Positions 1 to 11,400 of a stretch of 64,000 bases of DNA are shown here, piece after piece. Source of the stretch: Brachypodius melanocephalos (lineage: Eukaryota > Chordata > Aves > Passeriformes > Pycnonotidae); contig VZSR01003807.1 of NCBI GenBank assembly GCA_013398615.1, forward strand, positions 968,944 through 1,032,943, written 5' to 3'. The notes below the pieces were generated by a model that ran no database searches, was not told the DNA's origin, and saw nothing but the letters and a program-made list of their open reading frames with translations. Position numbers and translations under genes: made by a program. Each line of letters opens with the position of its first letter. Within the stretch, counting starts at the first letter, position 1.

Positions 1-1942
1 AGAGAATGTACCATGTGGTCTTTATGACAAGTGGTCATTATTTCTTGGCTTGGTCTTTAATTTGAAGGGTTGAAGTTCTGAAGCACCATGCTGAGCTACT
101 GCTGTAATAAAATAATAATGTTCAGAAACTCCATTGAAGAATGCCTCACTGTTTTTGCATGAATCCTACATGAAGCCAGTCCCTGGGCCAAGAAAATTAG
201 AGCCAAAATATTAGACATGTTAATTTCTCTTTTGTTTTTGTTACAAGTGTTCAAATATTTCTGTGTGTAATGGGTGTGCTTTGCTTCATATTTTGAAACC
301 CATATGTAGTTCTGCTTACCTTGCACATTGTCTGAACTGCACATAAATGGCACACAAAGCCCAATTCCAACCATGAGGGCATAGCCTCATGTTGCTGTTT
401 CTCTCAGAAAAGCATAACTGTGTAGCCGATTGTAGGTATGAATCAGAAATATTTTTCAAGATATAGACATTGAATACAGCAATACTTTTGAAATCAGCAT
501 GTAGTTTTTTCAGTACATAAATATGTGTAGATTATTGTCAAATTGCAATAAACTAGCAATGTTGGTGATCTCACATCTGTGGCTGGTTTCTGTGAAATAG
601 TTCAGTGCTTCATTAAAATCATGCTTAGAAATACTTAATGCTCTGTTTTTGTTTTATACAAAACTATACTTGGGAGATTACATTGTTTACACATATTCGG
701 AGTACTGAAAGCATTTCTTGCAGGGAAACCTTTAATTTGTTGTGTAACTGCTCTGTTGATTGGCATTGTACACAGAAAATATGACATTTCAGTAGGATTA
801 GTTTTGATCAGTAGTGACCTAGTGAGTGACTGCAGCTTTGACCTGCTGAGTTGCCAGATTTGCGGATTCTGAAATTCTGCAGAAATGGTGAATTTGTTTC
901 TGCCCAGTGGTCTAGCAACTCCCAATGAAAGCATCTGTGGCAGCTGGGGCAGGATGGCACAACCCAAACAGTACAGATAGCACAACACGTGCAGGGAATG
1001 CAGAGCAGAGAAACGTCAGTGCCTGCTCACCATATGGCACGGGTTCTGCAGGATTTATTAGTGGCACCCCATGGAAATATTCGCTCCTCTCAGCTGTTTG
1101 AACACCCCCAGAGTTTCGGTCTGGGGTTTTGAAGTAAAAAGTCTGTCTGGCTGTGCACTTGGCCAGTCCAGATTGCCAGTGTTACTGGTTGGAATTCTGT
1201 CCTGCCTGAGAGCATCTTTGTTGCTTTCTCACCCAGGCAGTTCCAGACCAGCAGACCCTGCTGGTACTGAGGCTGCTTGTAGCCAGCTGCTGTAGCCAGA
1301 TGTATCTGCATCCAGTGTGTGGTTAATCTGGGTGATGCTGTTAATTCTGCTTTTCAGCAACAGGCCTGCAGACCTGGTTTTCCTCACTAAATGAGTAAAT
1401 GGCATTTCTTTTCACAGTGGAGAGCTACTGCAAAGTAAAAGTATGGTGAGGTTAAGTATTCTAATTTTACTAGAATGTAGACTATACCAAGTCAGGTTGG
1501 GAAGGAAATACAGATGTCTTAAATAGTTCATCTTGCAATAAAATTAGAAGTTTTCATTTTGTTGTGCCATCACTCACTGTTCAGAGAAAGAAGATACATT
1601 TTCAGGTGGCTGAAGAAGGGCAGCTATGCTGGAATTCAGAATTAATTTTAAGAATAATTACCTTCTAGAAAACCGTTATTCAAGCTCCCAAGTTTTAAGA
1701 ATTAAAGTGAGGGAGCTAAGAAAGGCAATGCTGGTTTTCCTGGGAATTCATGTCCTCAAAAAGATGGATGTCTGAAAATACACTATACTGATGTTATTTG
1801 AAACAGCCCTTGTTCCCTCCCTGGATATTCCCTCCATTTCTACTGATATACAAATATCTATTTCCTCAAACAGTGAATACATTTTCTTACTTTTTGATTC
1901 TTCTTAATTTTGGAGATAACGCCTTTTTCCTTCTTTGAACAG
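1..1942 (+). other. FAM120B: Intron of FAM120B (partial, cut by the window edge)
   Basis: This A+T-rich single-copy stretch ends in a pyrimidine-rich acceptor just before position 1943. I see no family-like coding segment on the + strand and no recognisable repeat. It is placed in the gene because the exon at 1943 starts in phase 0 and must be joined to upstream coding sequence. Short open frames on both strands lack codon bias and splice support. Confidence 0.6.
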
Positions 1943-2123
1943 TTAGCTAAAGAACAGCATATCCAATCTGAAAATTATTCGATCTTCAATATCTTGAGCT
2001 ATGGAGAGATTGAGTGCAGCAACTCCCTGGAAGATGACTATGATACAGAGATTCCTGGACAGGCCCTTATCTACCGCCCTGCTCGTCAGCATATTTATTC
2101 CATCTTGTTGGAATCTGGAAAAG
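1943..2123 (+). CDS. FAM120B: FAM120B coding exon (visible residues 1-60)
   Basis: The exon is bounded by ...TTTGAACAG and GAAAAG/GTAAGG. It is 181 nt long, starts in phase 0 and ends in phase 1. It encodes LAKEQHIQ...FNILSYGEIECSNSLEDD...PGQALIYRPARQHIYSILLESGKG, shown in parts. The IFNILS-GEIECSN-LED block and the ALIYRP-RQ-IYS-LLE block are strong FAM120-family signatures; in FAM120A this region follows the nuclease-fold half of the protein. An open frame continues back to an ATG at 1910, but the strong acceptor and the absence of family similarity before 1943 make that ATG intronic. Confidence 0.88.
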
Positions 2124-5100
2124 GTAAGGATTAAACTACATACACCATTATTCAAGTGTACTTTCAATTCTGAAATCTCAAATCTCAAATTCATTGCTTC
2201 AGTGGCTGTATCAGCATTTAGAATAGAAAATGTGTTTAGGATAAAAACTCTTAGCAGCTGAAATGCAATTATTATGGAAGTAAGAGAAAATATGAGGGTG
2301 AAATTGTGAGGCTTTTTCAACATACTGTTCCATTTCAGTGCTTTTAAAGTGATTTTTAAAAATTGGAGCTTTTTTCCTTGCTAAATGGGAAGTTGTGAAA
2401 GTTGTTGATGATCAAAAGATTGAGCAAAACAATGATCTTTAGGAGATTTTTGAAAGTTTGAAAGTATATGAAACCTAATGTTGCTTCGATAAGTGTGGCT
2501 CTGGATGAATTAGTGAGTTGTAATTCACTTCTACGGAACAATAATACATTGTTAAAGTTTTACCTTCTGTTGATTTTAAGTCTGCAGTTTTTGGAACAGT
2601 CAAATACAGTTACTGTAATAGCACAAATGCAAGTAGTCATGCCAGCAATTACCAGTTCTTTCATCCAAGTACTAGAAAATACGATTTCCTTATCCAGGGG
2701 TATAAAAAGATTTGGTAGCAGGTACTCATATCTGTGCTTGCATTCATCTCCTTGAAGACAGAGTTCTTTATTCACATCATTGGACCAATTTAATGTTCTT
2801 AAGACTCCCATTAGTTAAGTGTTATCTTTACAGTGTCTTTCAGCCAGTGAGTTGAAAATTAAAAGTGTACTGAACTTTTATTCTTTTGAATGTGTTGATT
2901 TCTCCGTGGTAATCGCTTTACATTTTATTGATGAAAGTGCACCGCCATCAAACCTAATATCCAAACTATTTGCTTAGAAAGGCACAAAAAGGTAATTAAG
3001 TACATGACTTCCCTCAGCAGCCAGAGGTTGAAGTTGTGCCATAATAGGAAAAACTGAATCAGAGTTTACATAGCAATTTGGACAGAATAACAAAAATCTC
3101 AGCAGTAATCATGCACATCTGTCATTTTTCATTTTTTGGTGTACTGCCTCCAAATTTTGTAGATAATTATAACTTGGTTGAGTTTTACTTATTCATCTAA
3201 ACAGCAGGATATTCATTGATGTTTTCAGAAACACCCAGACCAAAATTCCTAATTAACAATTGTTGCTGCAAGATGGCAGGGTAGTAGGCAGGTTAGCATT
3301 TGTGTTACAGTGGTTTTAGTACTCAAAGAAGATTAGAATTGAGATATGTTTATTTAGAGCAATATTGAGAAGGAAATTTTAATATCAAAGTTGTCTTCTT
3401 TAAAGGAAGTGATTTTAGAATAAAACCACAGATAGCATGTGTTATTTATTCTCAGTTCAGGCTTCCAATTCCATGAGAAAATTTTCCAAAGTAAGTCATA
3501 GTACACCCTCAATTCTTAACCCTTCCAGAAAGGTAGGTAGGCTGTGTCTGCATGGGTACCTCTGTTAAATCTGCATTTTCAGTGTATCTATCTACCTCTC
3601 ACTGTTATGACCATGTCACTTCCTAGTAGTTCATGTTTTTTCGGGTTTTTTTTCTGGTGTATAGTTGCTTCTAAGTCAAGAGTGTAGCTCATTAGTCACA
3701 GTCTGTACTGGAATGCATAGGTATGTGTAAGCATTATCTTTTTACAGATTCACTGATAGACCTACAAAGAAGTTTTGTTCTTTACAAGGTAAGTAGAATC
3801 CTTTGCCAGTTGCCCTCAGATGAGGTCAAGTTGACTGGTTTTTGTAATTTGATAAGGGATAGGATGGGAAGAGGTAGTCTATACTGTCTATAGGTTGTAG
3901 TATAATATAGAATCGTGTTGGATTACCATTAAAAAAGAGCATACTGGAACAAGACAACGGATTAAATCAGTCCATGTGGAGTCTGCCACCATTATACAGC
4001 TGCTGATGTAGCACATTTGAAGCTAATTCGACTAGCTCAACACAGTGTTCCAGTTTGCAGTGGTGATGTATGTGTTAGTGATCCTCCTTTTTACTCCTTA
4101 ATATCATCAATTAAAATGTGGAAACTGACCTCTTTGCAGTTTGCAGATCTGCTTACTTACTGCTAATTGGCAAAGCAGCCAAAATTTGTTAAAAGCAGTG
4201 GTTACAGTTTTAGTAAGAACAGGTTAAAGCTAATGTAAACTGTTTGCCCTACTCTGAAACAAGAGACTGTTAGTTTTGAATGTCTAGGTTGTAATTTCCA
4301 AGGGTGCCTAAGAGACCCACAGATTCTTAGGAGCAGGATGTCGTATCCTTTGAAAGCATTGGCCCATACCATGCCACTTTGCCTGAAGCCATAGTGGGAT
4401 AAGTGTTGCTTCTGCTATCAGTGCCACTTTAAATAATTCTCTTGCACAGCCCCTTATATCAGTCCCCATGCATCGTCTCAGTTGTACTGGTGCAGCTGTT
4501 TGTGCAGCTGTGTGGTGGCTTAGTTTGAGAAACTGAAAATAGCCTCTGTCTCTCTTCCCTGCCTTTCTCGTAGTCAGGTAGCTAACCTGGTCTGTTTGCC
4601 TATCTTGGCTCTGTGTAGCCACAAACAGCTGTGGTGAAACACCCCAAGGGAATGGCAGGGAGTGGAAATGAACAAACCACTGCCTGCCTGTAAAAGGTAC
4701 CAGTGCTGCTGAAAGAATTGCATACTTAACATTGCCTTTGGTACAGTCTGGTGTATGGTAAGCATGTGTGTACCTTTACTCGTGGAAATGTTGGAGAATC
4801 ACAGCCTTATTTTTGACCTTACAGAAATAAATGGGGGGCTGATGGTGATTCTGACAACATGGCATTTGTTGCCTGTGTATTTCAAAAGTACATTTATAAT
4901 TAATTGAGCCATTTCTGATGAATATGTGAAATATTTCATACAGAGATAGAAATTGCCAACACTTTAGCATCTTTCTGAGAAAAAGTACTTTTGGAAAAAT
5001 TCAAGTAGGAGGGGAAGATAGCAGTAAATAATACACCCTGATAGACCAGCCAAGCTTTCTTATGTGTGCAAAGAGTTCAGAACAAAGCCAGCAGGTTTTG

Positions 5101-5997
5101 GCACTAGCACAGTCCATGGAAATACCTGCACCTGCATGTCCATTGCCAATTAGCAGGTTATGTAATGTAGCCTGAGCCCGTGGCCAGCTCCTCGAAGTCC
5201 TGGCATCACTCCCAGTTCTAACATTAGCAGGCCAGACTGATCCTTGCTTTGACGCTGTCAAAAACAGTCCATTAGCAGAATTTTTGCCAGTTATCACCAG
5301 TGACCGCTCAGGAGAGTTGGCATTGTTGCAGGGGTAGAGGAACACACATAACAACATTTTCCAATGGTCTCATGTTTTGAACATAGTTGAAGCTTTCCTT
5401 AGGCTGCCTGAGCAGTGCTTTCACAGGTCATTCAGAATCTATTTAAACAAAGGAACTGCTATTTTTTTTTTCATTTTGTTGGTGATATTCTTTATATGTA
5501 TTGTGGAGAAAAAAAGTTTGAAAAACTAATGTTTTTTTTTCCCCCAAGACATTTCCATGCAGGGAGGGTTGACATTTAGTAATCATATCTCCATTTTGTT
5601 CTTGATATGTTAATGGGCTGTCAGTTTGCAGGACCTTGCTTTCAGCTGTATTTATTTGGCTGTTTATGTGAACAGTAATATACTTTTGTTACTAATGGAG
5701 TATAGTAACATAGCACTTAGCTGATGTGGTGCTATGTCCTGTACCTACATTCACAAACATTCAAAGAATGAAACTGCAGACTTCTTACTGACTTTTTACT
5801 GTGCATAAGCTCAATGTTTGTTGTCAAAACTAATCTCTCGCTGGTCTTTAGAATCAAGACACATTTTGATAAGTTTTTGTGTGAGTTGTGGAACTCATAA
5901 AGAGCAATGCTCCCCACCAGCAAAGTTCTTCTATTTCCATGCTTCTTTTTATGATCTTAACTTTTCCTCATGTCCTTGACAACTCCCTCCTGCAGGA

Positions 5998-6042
5998 GTT
6001 CCTAAGCATGTTCCCTGTATATGGTGTTCCTAAGCATGTTCC
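5998..6042. repeat. Two-copy direct repeat, 17-bp unit, 28-bp period
   Basis: GTTCCTAAGCATGTTCC occurs at 5998-6014 and, with a one-base offset at the left edge, again at about 6026-6042. Each copy includes AAGCATGTTC, which satisfies the p53-family half-site pattern RRRCWWGYYY. The intervening bases differ between the copies, so this is a small local duplication and not a microsatellite. Confidence 0.6.
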
Positions 6043-6736
6043 TTATTGCCTCCTGCCCTTCCCAAATCCCATATACCTTTTTGCTCAGCTCTAGCTCTTC
6101 TACAGCTATTTGTATATTGATTTGCCATTCAGTCTCTTCGGATACAACAGGTAAGTTCACTTTACTGCCTTTCTTTCAGTTGGTGCCTTAATAAGATCCT
6201 TCTGTCAGCTGAGTCTTGAGTTTCACAAAATGTTTAGGACTTTAATCCATTTGAAATCACTTCTCCTTTGTGAGACTTAGTTGAAACAGAGCAGTGCATC
6301 CAGGAATTAATTATAAGACAGATGTCCTAATAGTATTAGGTTTGCCTCCTTAAGAAACCAGGCTAAAATTTAGAAGTCTGAGTGAGCTGAATAAATTAAA
6401 TAAAGCAGAGTAATCTACACACTAAATCTTAAAACCAAATGCTAAAACATCAGAATGTTTCCAAAAGTGACTTTGGGTTGTTTAATTGGAGGGTTTTGTT
6501 CATGAAATAGCATTGTCATAGACAATGATTTATAATCAACATGTGAGAGTATTCTGCTACTGGAATGTACAGTTTAAGGCTTTTTTCCCTCCTAGTGTAG
6601 ACATTTTTAATTTTAATTTTAATGTCATGGTTTTTGAACAGATAAGCGTGGTAAGCCAGGTTTAATTTTGTCCCTCATAGTCCGTGTGTTTGTTCTTCAG
6701 TTCCTCACCTTTGTAGGGAGTTTGTGCTGCAGGTCC

Positions 6737-6988
6737 AGGGGAAGGGAGGGAGGGAAGAAAGGAGGGGAAGAAAGGAGGGGAAGAAAGCAGGGGAAGGAAG
6801 GAAGAGGGAGGGAAGGAGGGAGGGAAGGAAGGAGGGAAGGAAGGAAGGAAGGAAGGAAGGAAGGAAGGAAGGAAGGAAGGAAGGAAGGAAGGAAGGAAGG
6901 AAGGAAGGAAGGAAGGAAGGAAGGAAGGAAGGAAGGAAGGAAGGAAGGAAGGAAGGAAGGAAGGAAGGAAAGGAAAGGAAGGAGCAGG
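6737..6988. repeat. (GGAA)n microsatellite in a ~250-bp purine tract
   Basis: Positions 6835-6970 are 34 uninterrupted GGAA units. They are flanked on the left by about 100 bp of imperfect GGAG/GGAA/GAAA variants and on the right by a few degraded units. The + strand is almost pure purine. All reading frames across it stay open in both directions because GGAA repeats lack stop codons, so the long KEGR-type and FLPS-type open frames here are artefacts. Confidence 0.97.
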
Positions 6989-8349
6989 GTTATAAAATGG
7001 ATTGATAATACTCTTTTTGCCCTTGCACCATAGCACACTACTTGTTCATTCATGCCAACAGTAATCTCCAGCACTGAGCTACAAGTGAGATCAGGAAATT
7101 AATGTGACAAAACATTTTTTGGGTGGACAAGGAGGAAAGGACAGTGTTGTAAAGATTTGTTTGAAAGGGTTTGTTTTAATCTAGTGGAAGTTTTTGATTA
7201 AGGTTTACAGCGTGGCATCAGATATACTTGTTGAATAAATTTCAGGGAGTTTGGAATTGGTGATAGAAGGCAGGAATTTTTAAGAATAGTGGCTTCAGTA
7301 CTGGTTGAGAGCTTGAAGAAATTAGAGATACAATTCTGTGAATCTGCAAAGGGGTAAGGGAAGGCAAAAAAGAAAATATTTGAAAACACTGGTCCAAGTG
7401 CCCAGGACTAGCTAAACCTCTTTAATTCATTTTGTTTACCAGACTACAGAGAGTGGAAATTTAGGGCACTATGACATGGGTACCATAAGCAAAAATTTGG
7501 ACAGAATGCAAAACACCATTGATGGTAACACTGATTCTGTGTTTGTTTGGGGTTTTTTTTAATGAAGACTTGCATTGGAATGATTTTGAGCTGACCATTG
7601 TAAATTGGATAGCCTGCATTTCAAAAATTCTTAAGTGCATGATTTTTTTTTTCTGAGGGTTGGTTTGTTTGGTTTTTTTAAGCATCAAGTAGTTAATTTT
7701 TTAATTTAAGGGGCATCTTTAAGGGGGCTGAGCAGGGTTGAGGTTAGAGACTAGGAAAGCCACTTGAAGTATTATGTGTAAACAATTCCTTTATGCTCAG
7801 TAAACTGTAAATCTGTGCATCTGATGGTGGGATGACTCCATTGCTGTCAGCTTTCAGATAGCCATCAAAGCCTCCCTATGAAGATTTTGGCTCAAACCCT
7901 GACACAGGAAATGTCAGGGCAAGCTGGGAGGTGAATCATATTAAGCACTGCCTGGGTGTGTGGCAGTGTGACAGTGCTGAGGGACTGAGGTAGCTCGGGT
8001 CCCTGAGCTATGCCACATGCCTCCAGAGCTTCCTGAGCTGCCCTGGTGTGAGAAGGCCTAAGCCTGTTTGAGAATGCTTTCCACAGACTCTTGTACTTAA
8101 ATTTTTGGTTGCAGTTTCCCAGTCCAAACTCATGTTTATAGTATGTAATTGAAACTCTCTTTATTTGTTCTGATGTTTAACCATAAAGATACTAAAACGA
8201 TTTTTTCTTGGTTTGTTTCTAAAGCTGAGCAAACAGATCATCCAGAAGTGTCTTCTATTACTTTAGAATCCTGATCACAGCTGATTCCAGCTGTTACACT
8301 AGTGTCAATACTTGCATTTGACTCACTGATCCAATTCTGTCTTTTTTAG

Positions 8350-8445
8350 GTGGAACCTATCCTTTGGTAAAAGAGTGGTTTGTCTATTTTGGAAATCCTC
8401 TCAAGCAGCCGGACCTGATACAACCTGTACAACCTTCTGTTACAG
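8350..8445 (+). CDS. FAM120B: FAM120B coding exon (visible residues 61-92)
   Basis: The acceptor is TTTTTTAG/GTGG and the donor is TTACAG/GTAGAA. It is 96 nt long and starts and ends in phase 1, completing a Gly codon with the previous exon. It encodes GTYPLVKEWFVYFGNPLKQ, then PDLIQPVQPSVT. The VKEWFVY-GNPL--PDL-(R/Q)P core matches the FAM120 family, including the short Pro-containing linker before the next exon. The exon keeps frame only with the neighbours annotated here. Confidence 0.88.
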
Positions 8446-11400
8446 GTAGAATAAACATATGTATAAATCTAAACTGAAATAATCACTTCACTAAAATGGG
8501 GTTAGAGAATCCATCATATGTTTGGTATAGAATCCAGGATGGCTGTGGAAAACAAGGACTTAAAGAGCTGCACGTTTGTCGTTGCTTTTAATTAGCCTTT
8601 GTAATTATGATAGGATTCAGCTTTGGGATACATGTTATTGCTGGGTCTTGTTGAACCCAGTGCTAATTCAAAAATCAATTCAAAATGCAGACAATTTCTT
8701 AGAAGTTCTAATCAAATGGATCAGCAGCTCTGAGGTTTCTCTAGTCTTTCACGTGAAATGTATTTGTTCCATTGATATACAATACCATTGATACCTTGTT
8801 AAGAAAAGTTACTGTCTACTCAACTTTTGGAGAGTATTTACCAGCACATCTCCCCTCAGCATCCAGAGCCTTCCATAGCAGTCCTTGTGCTGATCTGGTC
8901 TAAATCCAAATTCAGAAGTGCAGGCGCTTCTTTGTAAATTTATAGTAAATTTTCTTTTAAGGCGTCCAAAGATTACACATTTATCTTCGTATTTGAAACT
9001 CATATATTTAATGACAGTCTTTGAATTCAAAGATGAAGGAAAACCAGTTGCTTTTTAGATATCAGCCTTTTCAAAATCCTTTTTAAAGGACTATTTGGAA
9101 AGAAATAGGTTATATAGACAAAGTACAAATTAATTTTTATTTGATATATAGTACTTTCACTGTCCAGTACCCCGACACAGTATTAGGAGAGTGATTATCT
9201 AATTTGCTTTATGATAGCATGAAATTGCTGTGAAATTTTCCAAAGGGAATATGAATATGCAGAGTAAAAATTGATCAGTCTGTCCTGTGCAACTGTTTTA
9301 TTTCAGCATACAGTGGTCTGGGAGCATGCTGCAACACAAAGAAACAAAACTCGACAAAGTATAAACTGTACCTATGTAGTTACATTTTAAATTGTTTGGC
9401 AAATATACTGTATTTATTGTTGTGAAATTTTCCGTCCCAGATAGTATACTTCCTTCCTCCATTTCTGGAGAGGAATCCACTTAATCTCATGTACTCTGGA
9501 TCTATAGCTCTGCAAACATACAACACGTAGAACCCACCTTCATGTTGACAATAAACAGGATTTTAAGTGTGTTTGTTTATAGCAACCACATAAGTGAAGT
9601 TTATAAAAACAGAGTCTTCTGAGATACAATCTTTACTAACACAGTAATGAAAGGCTGTTCAAGCAGACTGTTAAAAAATGGGAGGAGGACTTTTAGTGTT
9701 TATTTTTAGTGCTCTGTTGTCATTCCTTCATCAGACAAATATTTTTCTAAAATTTTTGCAGTCCATATTTGTATGCCTTACAGTTGCTCATGCATCTTTG
9801 ATTTTCCACAGCATGACTTTCTAATTCACCAAATAAGGTTCTCAACAGCACATCACATTTTTCAGACAGGGATCATATTTAGAGCTAAATTTAAAGTTGT
9901 TTTAGGAAGTTAGAGTTCAAGGCTGTCAATCAAGATCAGATTACTCCACCAAAAGAAAAAGTTACCAAAAACCTATTTGAAACATCAAAAGTGCAATTAA
10001 TTTGGGAACGCTCTGTATCTTTTTTGAAAAAGCTGATAACCTGATCATCAAAACTACTTTAGAGCTATACTGAGAATATATGGAAAATCCTAACTCTTTT
10101 CCAGCTTGATTTAAATTAAAAAGTCTAAAGAAACTGTGAACTTTAAAATTTAGTGTACATATGATACATACTTTAAATTTTGCATTGATCTTAAAAAAAT
10201 GTAGAATTCCTACTAACTTCTTGTGTGTGTATAAAACAGCAGAAGTGCCTTGCATCTGGAAAGATTGCAGGTGATAGATTTAATGTTAGCTTTATTTAAA
10301 AACAAAATATTGAATCCTAAAGGCAGGAGGGTAAGTAAGATGATAACTTAAAATATATTTAAAATATAGTATATATGATCTATATTTTTTATTGAGAGAC
10401 AGTCTTCTGAATTAGCATCTGTGCTTGCTTGCAGTCTGTGTCTCTTTCTTCCTTCTAGAATGTTTCTTTTCAGTTGAATGATTATGATTATGATTTACAC
10501 ACTTTGACAGAGCAGCACTTGTATTGATAAAAAGTGTCACTGTCAAATCAATTTTGTTAGAAGATCCATGATCTAGGAAAATACTGTTTCACATCCATAT
10601 CTTGTGAACATAGAAGGTATATTTGATTTGTGTGTAGTTTATGTGTAACAGAAAAAAGTTCTAAAGTCTTGGCTGGGAATATATAGATTCTGCTGTTCAT
10701 TTTACTTCTGAAAATGCATAGGATATTGTAGCTTCATACCACAGAGTTTGGATGTACCTTTAGTTTTCTAATCATTGCATCATTCGTGAATGTGTCATGA
10801 ATGTGTTGAAGTTCAACATGCTCTTTGTGGTCTTTAATGGTCTGATTTAATTGGCATTTGAGTTTTTGGCCACAGTTGTTGAGAAGTTACTGTTGACTGT
10901 TCCTAGCAAGTACGTTTTTATAAACTTATTTTTATTGCTTGGTATTTACATGAGCATGTAAAAACGAAGACGTAATAAAGTTCTATTGCTGGTGTTATAA
11001 AATTTCAGTAGTCATTACTTGAAATGCACAGGAACATTTACTATTATGCATTTACATCTATAGACACAGTAATGGTGTGTTTAAAGTTGATACAAATGTG
11101 GGGATCACCTTTGTTTAAGTGTTGAGATAGTGATATCATAGAATTAATGCATTGCACAACTTTTGCATGTATTGCATAACCATAAATCGATTCTTGAAAT
11201 ACAAACAGATTAAATAAATGTTTATGTAGTCCGTTGAAGTGGCTTTGTTTCTTGTGCTGCTTTCTATATGATAATGGTATTAAATGTGTGAGTATAAAGG
11301 GAAAAGGTAGAAAGTGATTTGTCCATGCCTTTTTTTTAACTTATGGGTTGTCTGTTTTTGTGTTTAGGCAAGTAGTATCTCACCTCCATGGAGATCTTTT

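Larger units (their letters stand above)
2124..8349 (+). other. FAM120B: FAM120B intron with GGAA microsatellite
   Basis: This 6.2-kb intron runs from the GTAAGG donor to a T-rich TTTTTTAG acceptor. It holds a 28-bp-period duplication near 5.99-6.04 kb and the large purine microsatellite at 6.74-6.99 kb. The remainder is A+T-rich single-copy sequence with no exon I can support. Confidence 0.75.

Noticed and set aside
1910..1942. ATG at 1910 as start of a small gene leading into the 1943 exon
   Set aside because: A pyrimidine-rich acceptor ending in AG at 1942 and family similarity starting exactly at 1943 show that it is intronic.
6662..7074. Open frames of 93-125 codons on both strands with KEGR or FLPS repeats
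   Set aside because: They are produced by the GGAA/TTCC microsatellite, which contains no stop codon in any frame.
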